This document shows, in pieces, positions 54,423 to 63,421 of a stretch of DNA of 64,000 nucleotides. The notes beneath the pieces are model-generated. The model was not told where the DNA came from. It did not search any database and saw only the letters and a list, made by a program, of their open reading frames with translations. Positions within the stretch are counted from its first letter, which is position 1; each line of letters opens with the position of its first letter. The stretch lies in assembly GCA_963790585.1 (NCBI GenBank), contig CAWBOY010000001.1, positions 744,001-808,000 of the forward strand. Reading direction: 5' to 3'. The DNA comes from CAWBOY01 sp963790585 (GTDB taxonomy: Bacteria; Planctomycetota; Planctomycetia; Gemmatales; Gemmataceae). A program made the translations under genes and the position numbers.

Positions 54423-56348
54423 TCAATCCGGGCTGTAAAGTACGCGGCAGCCGTAGAGATTGCTGCGAAGATTTGGGGCATACCAGTGACGGCATGCGGC
54501 TCGGCAATGTTTGGCGAGGCTGTCCCAGCAACCGCCGCGCACGACGCGAATGTCCTGTTCGCCTGGATCCAGCCTAACGGGATCTTCCAAGTCGTCTACG
54601 CTATAGGCGGCATAGTAATCTTCGCACCACTGCCATAAGTTGCCGTGCATGTCGAACAAGCCCCAGGGGTTGGGCTTGAACTTGTTCGCGGGCGTGGGAC
54701 GTTTACGAGCTGCTCCGATTGAGCCAAGGCCATAGCTCGACGTGCCGTCGTAGTTGGCTTGATCGGTGCTGATCGTCGCGCCGCACCAAAAGGGGGTAGT
54801 CGTCGCTGCTCGGCATGCGTTTTCCCACTCGGCCTCGCTCGGGAGATAGTATTTGCGCTTCTCCAGGTGGCTGAGTCGCTGGCAAAACTCCTGGCAGTCT
54901 TCCCACGAGACTGAGTCGACCGGCAACTGCTTTTTCGAAATGTCTGTCGTCGCTTTGAAGTGACTTCGATTCGCTTCGTTTCCGAGGACCGCTTCCCATT
55001 GAGCCTGAGTGACCAGATGGACGCCCATGTAGTAGCCCTTGGTCAGCTTGACGCGGCGCTGCGTTTCGTCTGAGCCGCGCTCGAGTTCGGTCGCCGGGCT
55101 TCCCATGAGGAAGCTGCCGGGCTCGATCCATTTGAATTTCATGCCAAGGGAATTGCTGAAGTCCTTGGCCCGAGCCGACATGATCGCCGTCGACTTGGCT
55201 GGGACGTTGGCAGGCTGAAGGGTGACCGCTGGTGTTTTCAGAAATGGCATCAATGCCTGGCTCACCTCGATCGGCTTTTGATATCGGTCCGACGGTTCCT
55301 TGGCCATCATTTTGGCTACAACTTGAGCCAAACCCGGAGAAACGTCGGACCGGAACTCAGACAGCGGCCGAGCTTCTTTCGATTGATGCGCTTGCAAGAT
55401 CTCGTAAAGGCTATTTCCCTTGAATGGCGCGGTGCCGGTGAGCAGGTAGTAAAGGGTGCAACCGAGACTATAGATGTCGGCCCGGATGTCGGCGGTGGAG
55501 GCGTTGAGCGCCTGCTCAGGCGCGATGTAATCCGGCGTGCCGAGCATTTTGCCCATGCCGGTCAGCTCGGTATCGACTTTGCCTTCGCGCGAGGCCTTCG
55601 CCAGGCCGAAGTCGAGGATTTTGACGGTATGCTTCTTGCCTTCCACCGAGAGAATCAAGTTGCGCGGATTGATGTCCCGGTGAATCATTCCCTTCTCGAA
55701 CGCGTGTTGTAACCCCTGGGCCGTTTGCTGCACGTAGTAACAGGCATGGATAACGGGCAACGGTCCCTTCGATTTGACGACGGCCGTCAAATCCTCACCC
55801 TCGACATATTCCATCGTGAAAACGATCAAATCGCCGACGCGCAGGGCGTGATAAGCTGAAACGACGTTCTTATGACTCAGCTTAGCCGCAGACCGAATCT
55901 CGCGTAAGAATCGATCCGCCGCTTCCGGGTTATCCACCACCGACTTGTTCATCAGCTTGAGCACTTCCAGGCGATCCATCATCCGGTTACGCGCGAGATA
56001 GACGACACCCATCCCGCCCCGCCCCAATTCGCGCATGACTTCGTACTGCGCGTGATGTGCCAATTCCGGGGGCACGCCGAATAGCGTGGCCGGCGAAATG
56101 TCTATGGTGGGAAGGCTTTCGTCCTGACTTGCATTCGAGCCGTCGGGTGCGGGAGTTCCGGCGGGCATCTTGGCCGCGCGGAGCCGATCGATCGAATCCT
56201 CGCCCGATAAGCTCGAAACGACCTTGCGACAGACGTCGCAGCTGTCGAGGTGCTCGAGAATATCGCGGGCCAGCTGCGCCTCGAGCTTTTGCTGCCCCCA
56301 GGCAAGCAGAGTATCGACAGAAGGATGGGTAGTGGGTTGCGCTGGCAT
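54423..56348 (-). CDS. Zinc-finger / Ser/Thr kinase / FGE-sulfatase domain protein
   Basis: This is a 641-residue product. Residues 10-45 resemble an anti-sigma-factor zinc finger (ILEHLDSCDVCRKVVSSL, with HLDSCDVC as the CCHC-type site). The kinase domain (about 85-345) has ELGRGGMGVVYLARN, VLKLMNK, HRDINPRNLIL (Ile-Asn for the usual Leu-Lys), ILDFGLAK and YIAPEQAL. Asn replaces the catalytic-loop Lys, so activity may be reduced. The FGE-like domain (about 390-640) has WIEPGSFLMGSP, HLVTQAQWEAVLG, LPSEAEWENACRA, LFDMHGNLWQWCED and VVRGGCWDSLAKHCRAACR. No transmembrane helix is seen. The gene overlaps nothing but ends only 6 bases from the convergent cytochrome gene. Confidence 0.87.
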   Translation of the reverse strand: MPAQPTTHPSVDTLLAWGQQKLEAQLARDILEHLDSCDVCRKVVSSLSGEDSIDRLRAAKMPAGTPAPDGSNASQDESLPTIDISPATLFGVPPELAHHAQYEVMRELGRGGMGVVYLARNRMMDRLEVLKLMNKSVVDNPEAADRFLREIRSAAKLSHKNVVSAYHALRVGDLIVFTMEYVEGEDLTAVVKSKGPLPVIHACYYVQQTAQGLQHAFEKGMIHRDINPRNLILSVEGKKHTVKILDFGLAKASREGKVDTELTGMGKMLGTPDYIAPEQALNASTADIRADIYSLGCTLYYLLTGTAPFKGNSLYEILQAHQSKEARPLSEFRSDVSPGLAQVVAKMMAKEPSDRYQKPIEVSQALMPFLKTPAVTLQPANVPAKSTAIMSARAKDFSNSLGMKFKWIEPGSFLMGSPATELERGSDETQRRVKLTKGYYMGVHLVTQAQWEAVLGNEANRSHFKATTDISKKQLPVDSVSWEDCQEFCQRLSHLEKRKYYLPSEAEWENACRAATTTPFWCGATISTDQANYDGTSSYGLGSIGAARKRPTPANKFKPNPWGLFDMHGNLWQWCEDYYAAYSVDDLEDPVRLDPGEQDIRVVRGGCWDSLAKHCRAACRHWYAPNLRSNLYGCRVLYSPD

Positions 56349-56735
56349 AAGGAATCGCGTTCCTTGGAGTTTTCGCGCTGCGTTTGGCCTACCTTGGCGC
56401 CGCCACAGCCAAAAAATCAGCTTTGGTAATCGATTAACCTATTTTACGGGAAACGGACGCCCTGTTGCGCCGATAGCCGTGAAAATAGGCGTGAAATACA
56501 TTTCTTTGCAAACGCCGGCATAGCAAGACTGATACAGCCAGATTGTATGGGGATCTGTAGCCGCATTCGGGCGAATGCGGCCACGAAAATGGATTGCGCG
56601 GCGCTGACATACACACAACGGGTAGCCGCGTTCACCAGAATGCGCCTACAAATTAGTCCTTGACTTAAAACATTTGTTTCATATACTTGTTTCAGACAAT
56701 CGCTTGATACGCTCGTTTGGCAGGATCTCTCTTCC
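56349..56735. other. Divergent promoter region with palindromes
   Basis: This holds the promoters of the minus-strand kinase and plus-strand TetR genes. CCGCATTCG-GG-CGAATGCGG (56561-56580) is a perfect 9-bp hairpin, and a variant (GTAGCCGCGTTCACCAGAATGCG) follows near 56625. No gene is supported. Confidence 0.6.
56660..56687 (+). promoter_or_regulatory. Sigma-70-type promoter with internal operator, upstream of TetR gene
   Basis: TTGACT (56660-56665) and TATACT (56682-56687) are 16 bases apart, near-consensus -35 and -10 elements. Between them AAACATTTGTTT (56668-56679) is a 5-2-5 inverted repeat, where a TetR-family dimer would block RNA polymerase. The ATG is 49 bases after the -10. Confidence 0.65.
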
Positions 56736-57371
56736 ATGACCAACAACGACGACCCAAGGCTGCGGCTTCTCGAAGCAGCCGGGCAGGTCTTTGCGGATAA
56801 AGGATTCGACGGCGCTACCGTGCGCGATATTATCGGCCGCGCCGGTACAAATGTGGCCGCTGTCAACTATTACTTTGGTGACAAAGAAAAGCTCTACTAC
56901 GAGGCCGTGCGCTCCGCCGCTTGTTGCCAGGATGAAAGCTTTCCGATGCCCGAATGGCCCGGGGGAACGCCGGCCTCGATAAAGCTGCGTGACTTCATTT
57001 ACGTGATCGTGCATCGCATGTTGGACCCGCGCAGCCCGCCCTGGAAGCGGCAGCTGTTCCTGCGCGAAATGACGCAGGAGACCGCTGCCTGCCAGGCCCT
57101 TGTCCGCGACCATATTCGCCCGATGGCCGAGACCTTGGCGGCGATCCTGAAGGAGCTTCTGCCCGACGCGCCGCAAGCCAAGCGGAACCTGATCGCGTTC
57201 AGCATCGTCGGCCAGTGTCTTTACCACAAAGTCTCAGGCCCCATCGCCGCCCAGCTGGTGGGTCCGGATGAGTATCGACGTTACGACGCCGATATGCTCA
57301 CCGAACATATCACCGAGTTTAGTTTCGCGGCCCTGGGCATTAAGTGCGACGAGCAACGCCGAGAGGAGTGA
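56736..57371 (+). CDS. TetR/AcrR family regulator (CerR-like)
   Basis: This 211-residue regulator has an N-terminal helix-turn-helix (LLEAAGQVFADKGFDGATVRDIIGRAGTNVAAVNYYFGDKEKLYYEAV) typical of the family, and a C-terminal ligand/dimer domain with HRMLDPRSPPWKRQLFLREMTQ, resembling DUF1956 members such as CerR/CecR. It starts the exporter operon (the permease ATG is 8 bases after its stop) and sits behind a promoter with an embedded inverted repeat, so it likely represses its own operon until an exported compound binds. Confidence 0.92.
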   Translation: MTNNDDPRLRLLEAAGQVFADKGFDGATVRDIIGRAGTNVAAVNYYFGDKEKLYYEAVRSAACCQDESFPMPEWPGGTPASIKLRDFIYVIVHRMLDPRSPPWKRQLFLREMTQETAACQALVRDHIRPMAETLAAILKELLPDAPQAKRNLIAFSIVGQCLYHKVSGPIAAQLVGPDEYRRYDADMLTEHITEFSFAALGIKCDEQRREE

Positions 57372-57378
57372 GAGCGCG

Positions 57379-58521
57379 ATGACCTGGATTGCTCTCAAAA
57401 TGTTGACCGGCAACCGTGGCAAGTATTACGCCATGCTCTTCGGGATTTCGTTCGCGTGCATGTTGATGGCGCAACAGCTTTCCCTATTCGTCGGCTTGAT
57501 GCGCAATACGGCGAGCCAGATCCGTGACATTCAGGGTGCCGATATCTGGGTCATGGACCCGACCGTGCAGTTCGTCGATGACATCAAGCCGCTAAGCGAC
57601 AACGACGTTTACCGGGTTCGCGGCGTGGAAGGCGTGGCCTGGGCCGTGCGCCTGTACAAAGGGCAGGCACGGACCCAGTTTCTCGAAGGTTCGTTCAAGC
57701 AGTTCATCTTGCTTGGTCTCGACGATGCTTCGCTCGTCGGCGCTCCCGGCGAAATGCTGCTCGGTTCCATCGAAGACCTCCGCCAGCCGGATGCCGTCAT
57801 CATGGATGTCAACGGCTGGAAGTATCTCTGGCCCGAAGAAGCGTTCCATCTCGGCAAGACGTTTGAGATGAACGATCATCGAGCCGTCGTGGTCGGCGTC
57901 TGCAAGGCGTCGCCGACATTTCAGACGTTTCCTATCGCTTATACGCGCTATACGCAAGCCGTGCAGTTCGTGCCGCCCGAACGCCGCGTCTTGACGTTTG
58001 TCTTGGCCAAGGCGAAAGAAGGGCTCGCGCCCGCGGACGTGAGCAAACGCATCACCGAAGAGACCGGTCTGCAGGCGTTGTCTCAGGCCGAGTTTTCGTG
58101 GATGACGATCAAATACTACATGGCCCGCACGGGAATACCGATCAACTTCGGCATCACGGTCACGCTTGGGTTCATCATCGGCGCCGCGATCGCCGGGCAG
58201 ACGTTTTATCTTTTCACGATCGAGAACCTACGCCAGTTCGGAGCGCTCAAGGCGATGGGGCTCAAGAATGCCAGCATCATTTGGATGGTGTTCGTCCAGG
58301 GGCTTGTCGTCGGCGTCTTGGGCTATGGCATCGGCGTCGGCCTCGCGGCGGCGTTTGAGCGCTTCCTCGAATGGAAGGTGACCACGGTGCCGCCGGCGTT
58401 TTTCATGGCGTGGCAGATTCCGGTCGGCGTCGCCGGCGCGGTGGCCTTGATTGTCTCGGTTTCGGCGCTCTTGAGCCTACGGCGCGTGCTGAATCTGGAG
58501 CCGGCGGTGGTATTTCGTTGA
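57379..58521 (+). CDS. ABC transporter permease (FtsX/DevC-like), first copy
   Basis: This 380-residue permease has an N-terminal helix (YYAMLFGISFACMLMAQQLSLFVGLM), a large periplasmic domain (about 45-265: GADIWVMDPTVQFVDDIKPL, AVIMDVNGWKYLWP) and three C-terminal helices (FGITVTLGFIIGAAIAGQTFY, WMVFVQGLVVGVLGYGIGVGL, VGVAGAVALIVSVSALLSLRRV). This is the MacB/FtsX/DevC topology. It is paralogous to the next gene along its whole length; the two probably form a heterodimer with the downstream ATPase. Confidence 0.92.
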   Translation: MTWIALKMLTGNRGKYYAMLFGISFACMLMAQQLSLFVGLMRNTASQIRDIQGADIWVMDPTVQFVDDIKPLSDNDVYRVRGVEGVAWAVRLYKGQARTQFLEGSFKQFILLGLDDASLVGAPGEMLLGSIEDLRQPDAVIMDVNGWKYLWPEEAFHLGKTFEMNDHRAVVVGVCKASPTFQTFPIAYTRYTQAVQFVPPERRVLTFVLAKAKEGLAPADVSKRITEETGLQALSQAEFSWMTIKYYMARTGIPINFGITVTLGFIIGAAIAGQTFYLFTIENLRQFGALKAMGLKNASIIWMVFVQGLVVGVLGYGIGVGLAAAFERFLEWKVTTVPPAFFMAWQIPVGVAGAVALIVSVSALLSLRRVLNLEPAVVFR

Positions 58522-58534
58522 TGATTTACTGAAA

Positions 58535-58591
58535 AGCGTCAGCGAAGAGCGTTTCGTATTTTGAAATACAAAAATGCTCTTCGCTGACGCT
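58535..58591. repeat. Inverted repeat between the two permease genes
   Basis: AGCGTCAGCGAAGAGC (58535-58550) and its exact reverse complement (58576-58591) enclose a 25-base loop that itself contains TATTT/AAATA. Lying in the 110-base gap inside the operon, it may act as a processing or partial termination signal that lowers expression of later genes. Confidence 0.7.
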
Positions 58592-58631
58592 TCAGGCTCG
58601 GTCGGTTGGGATATTAAACGAGAACTTTCTC

Positions 58632-59786
58632 ATGACCTGGATCGCGCTAAAAATGCTGATGGGAGACCGGGCGAAGTATATCGGCATCCTCGCCGGTATC
58701 ACGTTCTCCGCGCTCCTGATCGCGCAACAAGCGTCGATCTTTTGCGGACTATTGCTGCGCACCGCCGCCCAGATACAGGACATTGCCGACGCGGAAGTCT
58801 GGGTCATGGACCCCGGCGTCGAATATGTCGATGAGCTGAAAGCCATGTCCGACGGGGCGCTCCTCAAGACACGCAGCGTCGACGGCGTGGCATGGGCTGT
58901 GCGGCTTTACAAAGGGCAGGCGCGCTTGAAGCTCGAACCGGACCCGAAATATCCACAAGGCACATTTCAACAAGTCATCCTTCTGGGACTCGACGACGCC
59001 ACGATGGTCGGCGCTCCACGGCAAATGATCGAAGGAAAGCTATACGACCTGCGCGAGCCGGACGCGGTCATCATGGACATCGACGGCTACAAGTACCTTT
59101 GGCCCAACGAGGCGATTCGCCTGGGCCGCGAATTTGAAATGAACGACCATCGCGCCGTTCTCGTCGGCATCTGCAAATCGTCGCCGACGTTTCAATCGTT
59201 TCCAGTGATCTACACACGCTACAGCCAGGCGATGACCTACGTCCCGCCGGAGCGCCGTGTTCTGTCGTTTGTTCTTGTCCAGCCGGAGGCGGCCGTCAGC
59301 CCAGAGGAGATTTGTAACCGCATCGAAGCGGCCACCGGTCTGCGCGCTCGCACGCGCCAACAATTCTTCTGGCAGACCATCGGCTACTACATGCGCCGCA
59401 CCGGTATCCCGATCAATTTCGGCATCACGGTGTTTCTCGGCTTCGTCGTGGGCTGCGCTATCGCGGGGCAAACGTTCTACACCTTCACCATTGAAAATAT
59501 AGCCCAATTCGGATCGCTCAAAGCGATGGGCGTGACGAATCTCCGTCTGGTCGGCATGGTTTTGGTTCAGGCCTTGGTCGTCGGCTTGATCGGTTATTGC
59601 CTCGGGCTGGGGCTCGCCGCCTTGTTTGGCGAGGCGACGAAGAACAGCAGCAAGCTCGCGTTTTTCATGACCTGGCAGATCCCCGTCATCACCGCCGTAG
59701 CCGTTGCCACGATCATGACTCTCGCAGCGCTCGTCAGCATTCGCCGCGTGCTGGTTCTGGAGCCGGCTATCGTCTTTCGAGGATAA
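58632..59786 (+). CDS. ABC transporter permease (FtsX/DevC-like), second copy
   Basis: This 384-residue permease begins MTWIALKMLMGDRAKYIGILAGITFSALLIAQQ and repeats the topology of its upstream neighbour: periplasmic domain with AEVWVMDPGVEYVDELKAM and AVIMDIDGYKYLWPNEAI, then three helices at the C-terminus. The gap of 110 bases to the first copy contains a hairpin; the ATPase gene follows 3 bases after its stop. Confidence 0.92.
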   Translation: MTWIALKMLMGDRAKYIGILAGITFSALLIAQQASIFCGLLLRTAAQIQDIADAEVWVMDPGVEYVDELKAMSDGALLKTRSVDGVAWAVRLYKGQARLKLEPDPKYPQGTFQQVILLGLDDATMVGAPRQMIEGKLYDLREPDAVIMDIDGYKYLWPNEAIRLGREFEMNDHRAVLVGICKSSPTFQSFPVIYTRYSQAMTYVPPERRVLSFVLVQPEAAVSPEEICNRIEAATGLRARTRQQFFWQTIGYYMRRTGIPINFGITVFLGFVVGCAIAGQTFYTFTIENIAQFGSLKAMGVTNLRLVGMVLVQALVVGLIGYCLGLGLAALFGEATKNSSKLAFFMTWQIPVITAVAVATIMTLAALVSIRRVLVLEPAIVFRG

Positions 59787-59789
59787 CAG

Positions 59790-60566
59790 ATGTCGATTTC
59801 CGCACAGTCCGTATTGGAGCGCCCTCCCACAGCCGCCAAGATGCCCGAATTGGCGGTCGCGTGCGTCGGCCTCACCAAGGCGTTCGGCGACGGCGACAAC
59901 CGGGTCATGGCTCTGCGCGGCGTCGATATGGCCGTTTATTCCGGGCAGATGACGCTGCTTGTCGGTCCATCGGGTTGCGGCAAGACGACCCTGATCTCGA
60001 TCGTCGCTGGCCTACTCGATCCCACCGAGGGGCAGATCATGGTGCTGGGCCAAGATCTGCGAAAGCTCAAGGGAGCACGGCTGGTGAACTTCCGTGGCCG
60101 CAACATTGGGTTTGTCTTCCAGCAATACAACCTGCTGCCGGCGTTGACGGCGGCCGAGAATGCCGCCGTGCCGCTTCTGATCGCCGGAAAATCACGCAAG
60201 CAAGCCGTCGACAAGGCCAGTGAGATCCTCGCCGCGGTCGGATTGGCCAACAAAGTGAACTCGCTGCCGTCCCAGCTCTCGGGTGGCCAGCAACAGCGCG
60301 TCGCCATCGCTCGGGCGCTCGTCCATGAACCCAAGCTCCTGGTCTGCGACGAGCCGACCGCCGCGCTCGATGCCCAGTCGGGCCAGACCGTGCTGGAGTT
60401 GCTCCAACGTGTGGCCGTGCAACCAGGAAGAGCGGTCATCGTGGTGACGCACGACAACCGCATTTTTCGCTTCGGCGATCGAATCATCGCGATGACCAAC
60501 GGCAGAGTCGAAAAAGTGGAAACCCAAGCCGAACACGAAGCCGCCAGCCATGCGGCGGCCCATTGA
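59790..60566 (+). CDS. ABC transporter ATPase (MacB/DevA-like)
   Basis: This 258-residue nucleotide-binding protein has Walker A GPSGCGKTT, Q-loop VFQQYNLLPALTAAENAAVPL, signature LSGGQQQRVAIARAL, Walker B LLVCDEPTAALD and the H-loop VIVVTHDNRIF. The subfamily is that of lipoprotein, macrolide and glycolipid exporters working with FtsX-type permeases. It is tightly packed with the second permease (3-base gap). Confidence 0.95.
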   Translation: MSISAQSVLERPPTAAKMPELAVACVGLTKAFGDGDNRVMALRGVDMAVYSGQMTLLVGPSGCGKTTLISIVAGLLDPTEGQIMVLGQDLRKLKGARLVNFRGRNIGFVFQQYNLLPALTAAENAAVPLLIAGKSRKQAVDKASEILAAVGLANKVNSLPSQLSGGQQQRVAIARALVHEPKLLVCDEPTAALDAQSGQTVLELLQRVAVQPGRAVIVVTHDNRIFRFGDRIIAMTNGRVEKVETQAEHEAASHAAAH

Positions 60567-60593
60567 CCGAACATCGAAGGGACGAGGTGAGCC

Positions 60594-61670
60594 ATGCGAG
60601 GAATAGGGAAATATATCCTTCCGCTCGTTGCGGTCGGTATGTTGGTGTTCGCCGTTTCTCATGTGATCCGCGCCCAACATTCCGAGCCCAACCCGCCGCC
60701 GCCGATTGAGCCTGCGCGCTCGGCCTATGGCCGGACCGTGGCCGGCGCTGGAATTGTCGAGCCGAACAGCGAGAACATCAGCATCGGCTCGCCGTTGCCC
60801 GGAATCGTCTGGGATACGAAGTACACGATCAGCGACGTCGGCAAATGGATCGAGAAGGACGCCGAACTCTTTCGGATCGACACCCGCGCGCTCGAGGCCC
60901 AGCTCGCCTATCAGAAGGCCAACCGTGATGCGGCGGTGGCCCAGTTGACCAAGCTCGAAAAAATGCCGCGCCCGGAAGAAGTGACCACCAGCGAATCCAA
61001 GGTGAAAGTGGCCGAGGCCAATGTCGCGCTCCAGCAGGATCTCGCGGAACGAGCCCGGCGGCTGCGCGGCACGGGCGCCATTGCCGTCGAAGACGTCAAC
61101 CAACGAATGCTCACCGGCGAGGTGGCCGACCGCCAGTTGGCCCAGTCCAAAACCGAAGATGCCCTGCTCAAGGCTGGGGCCTGGTGGCCTGACAAGAAAA
61201 TCGCCGAGGCCGCCGTTAAACAGGCGGAGGCACAGATGGAGCAGACTAAAACTGAAATCGAGCGCTCGATCGTTCGCGCCCCGATTGCCGGTCAGTTGCT
61301 TCAAGTCAATGTTCGCAATGGCGAGTTCGTCGGCACACCGCCGTCGCAGGCGCTGATGGTCCTTGGCAACACCAAACCGTTACACATCCGCGTCGATATC
61401 GACGAACATGACATCCCGCGCGCCTATAGCTTCTTTCAATCCGGCGGCTTGGCCGTCGCCTCGCCGCGCGGCAAGCCAGATCAAAAATACCAACTCCAGT
61501 TCGTCCGCGTCGAGCCGTATGTGATTCCCAAGAAGTCTTTGACCGGCGACAACACCGAGCGCGTCGACACCCGCGTTTTGCAAGTCATTTATCGTGTCGC
61601 CGACGATAATCCGGCCTTATTCGTGGGAATGCAGATGGACGTTTTTCTCGACGGCGACGCGAAGAAATAG
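60594..61670 (+). CDS. HlyD-family membrane-fusion protein (DevB-like)
   Basis: This 358-residue periplasmic adaptor has an N-terminal helix (YILPLVAVGMLVFAVSHVI), a biotinyl-lipoyl-like motif split around a coiled-coil hairpin (IGSPLPGIVWDTKYTISDVGKWIEKDAELFRID, then ALEAQLAYQKANRDAAVAQLTKLEK and DLAERARRLRGTG), and a beta barrel (IVRAPIAGQLLQVNVRNGEFVG). It would bridge the permeases to an outer-membrane TolC-type channel. The operon lacks such a channel, but a TolC-like gene exists at 33081-34705. Confidence 0.92.
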   Translation: MRGIGKYILPLVAVGMLVFAVSHVIRAQHSEPNPPPPIEPARSAYGRTVAGAGIVEPNSENISIGSPLPGIVWDTKYTISDVGKWIEKDAELFRIDTRALEAQLAYQKANRDAAVAQLTKLEKMPRPEEVTTSESKVKVAEANVALQQDLAERARRLRGTGAIAVEDVNQRMLTGEVADRQLAQSKTEDALLKAGAWWPDKKIAEAAVKQAEAQMEQTKTEIERSIVRAPIAGQLLQVNVRNGEFVGTPPSQALMVLGNTKPLHIRVDIDEHDIPRAYSFFQSGGLAVASPRGKPDQKYQLQFVRVEPYVIPKKSLTGDNTERVDTRVLQVIYRVADDNPALFVGMQMDVFLDGDAKK

Positions 61671-61682
61671 TGTGTTTCCGTG

Positions 61683-61811
61683 CGTTTTCAAGAGCCGGGA
61701 GCGTGAGCGACCGGAGAGTTCGTTTTCAAGAGCCGAGAGCGTGAGCGACCGGAGAAAATCTGAGCGAGCGTAAAGTTCTCCGGTCGCTCACGCTCCCGGC
61801 TCTTGAAAACG
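61683..61811. repeat. Three 35-bp repeats: two direct, one inverted
   Basis: Units at 61683-61717 and 61721-61755 are direct copies (one mismatch), and 61777-61811 is the same 35-mer inverted (core GAGCGTGAGCGACCGGAGA). Direct-copy RNA can therefore pair with the inverted copy in two alternative ways. The position, just after the HlyD stop, suggests transcript termination or stabilisation. Confidence 0.8.
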
Positions 61812-61903
61812 CGCGGAAGCCAAAATTCCTTCAACCTCTCCCATCCCTACAACCGATACAACTCCCATCGTCCGCACGTCGTCCGTTTCACGTGAGCTGA
61901 TCG

Positions 61904-62752
61904 ATGCAGCCTTTTCCGATCATTCCTGGGCATGAATTACTGACGTGTTTGGGCGGCGGCGCGATGACTGCGGTTTTCGCCGCGCGAGAATTGGCCACGA
62001 ATGCCGACTGCGCCGTCAAGGTTCTGCGGACTGACGGCGACGATGCGGCAACAGCGCTCCGCCTGCTGCAACGTGAAGCGCGTATCGGGCTGAGCGTGCA
62101 GCACCGCCATCTTGTTCGCTTTGTCGACGCCCATGTCTTGAAAGAGCCGCATTTTTTGGTGATGGAATTGTTACACGGCGAATCGCTTCGCAGCCGTCTG
62201 CGCCGTTGCTACCGCGTGGAAACCAGCGAAGCTTTGCGTGTCGCCCGGCAGGTTGCCGAGGCCCTGGCCGCGCTCCATCGCGCTGGATATGTTCACAGCG
62301 ATCTCAAACCGGACAACATTCACCTGCGGGACGACGGCACGGCCATTCTTCTCGACCTCGGCTTCGCGCATCGACCCGGCGAAAATGCCGCACTCTTGAA
62401 AAATGGTTTCTTATTAGGATCGCCAAACTATCTTGCTCCCGAGCAATGCGCGTCGGACCCAAGCGACGGCCTCGCCAGCGATCTCTTCAGTTTTGGCGTA
62501 ACGCTGTATGAAATGCTTACCGGTCAATTGCCCTATCCGACAGGTTCGCTGCGGCAAACTTTTCGCCGTCATCGGTGCGACCCGCCGGTCGACATTCGCC
62601 GCGTGATCGGCTCCGCTCCGGTTGCTTTGGTCGAATTGTTGGAAAATCTGCTGGCCCATCGGCCCGAAGACCGGCCCCGAGCGCGCAGTGCGGTCCAAAT
62701 GCTCGTCAATCTAGAGATTGAGAATCTAGGCCGTGGTCTCGCGGCGGCTTGA
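61904..62752 (+). CDS. Small cytoplasmic Ser/Thr protein kinase
   Basis: This 282-residue protein consists of little beyond a kinase domain. The glycine loop is CLGGGAMTAVFAARE (one Gly fewer than usual), followed by AVKVLRTD, VMELLHGE, the catalytic loop HSDLKPDNIHL (Ser for the usual Arg before Asp), LDLGFAH in place of DFG (Asp kept), and YLAPEQC, SFGVTLYEMLTGQLPYP. Lys, both Asp residues and Glu positions are present, so it may be active despite the variations. No transmembrane or sensor domain is attached. It stands alone between the exporter operon and the ACT gene. Confidence 0.88.
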   Translation: MQPFPIIPGHELLTCLGGGAMTAVFAARELATNADCAVKVLRTDGDDAATALRLLQREARIGLSVQHRHLVRFVDAHVLKEPHFLVMELLHGESLRSRLRRCYRVETSEALRVARQVAEALAALHRAGYVHSDLKPDNIHLRDDGTAILLDLGFAHRPGENAALLKNGFLLGSPNYLAPEQCASDPSDGLASDLFSFGVTLYEMLTGQLPYPTGSLRQTFRRHRCDPPVDIRRVIGSAPVALVELLENLLAHRPEDRPRARSAVQMLVNLEIENLGRGLAAA

Positions 62753-62755
62753 ACA

Positions 62756-63271
62756 TCATTCCAGGCCTTCTGGATCGCCCGTCAGATCGTTTTCGGTAAA
62801 TAGCTCAAATCCCTTGGCTTGCAAGGTAACGCTACCGCCTTCATGATCTTCGACAAACAACGCCAAAGCCGAGCAGCCACGCGGACCCACCAAAAGCGGG
62901 TAGGCATAATGGATATTGATTTCCGCAGCGAGAAGTGCTTTACAGATCTCCAATAGCGGCTGATCGCCCTCCGGGAGACGGACGACCAGCAAGTCGCTCT
63001 CCGTGACCGGCAATTTCGCCTGGTGAAATATCTCCAAGGCTCGTTCAGGGTCGCTGAGAACAAGGCGGATGATGGCGCAGTCGGCCGAGTCGACCACTGT
63101 CAGGGAAACGATGCGTATGTCCGTCGTTTCAAACCGGCGCACGACCTGGGCCAGGCCGCCGATGCGATTGGCAACGAAGACATTAAACTGACGCACGCTC
63201 GGGTAATCTCGACCCCGCGCCGTCTTGTAGTCAATGCCGGCTCCCGATTCACCGTTTCCGACGCTGCTCAT
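62756..63271 (-). CDS. Tandem ACT-domain protein
   Basis: This 171-residue protein has two ACT-type beta-alpha-beta modules: VRQFNVFVANRIGGLAQVVRRFETTDIRIVSLTVVDSADCAIIRLVLSD and then LLVVRLPEGDQPLLEICKALLAAEINIHYAYPLLVG. ACT domains bind amino acids or similar effectors. No catalytic domain is attached, so this is a stand-alone regulatory subunit; related planctomycete proteins are often annotated as acetolactate-synthase-like ACT proteins. The four bases between its stop and the kinase stop show the two genes are convergent. The start is ATG 63271. Confidence 0.8.
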   Translation of the reverse strand: MSSVGNGESGAGIDYKTARGRDYPSVRQFNVFVANRIGGLAQVVRRFETTDIRIVSLTVVDSADCAIIRLVLSDPERALEIFHQAKLPVTESDLLVVRLPEGDQPLLEICKALLAAEINIHYAYPLLVGPRGCSALALFVEDHEGGSVTLQAKGFELFTENDLTGDPEGLE

Positions 63272-63421
63272 ATTCGCTCCCTTGCTGATGAGTAAGATTC
63301 AGTGTACGCCATTGGTCGCGCCGTCGTCAATTCAAGCCCGGGCAAACTGCATAAAGCCGCGCTTTTCCGCGCGATGCCAATGAGTTAAATTAATCTGATC
63401 GGCTTTATTCCAGGAGTTGTC

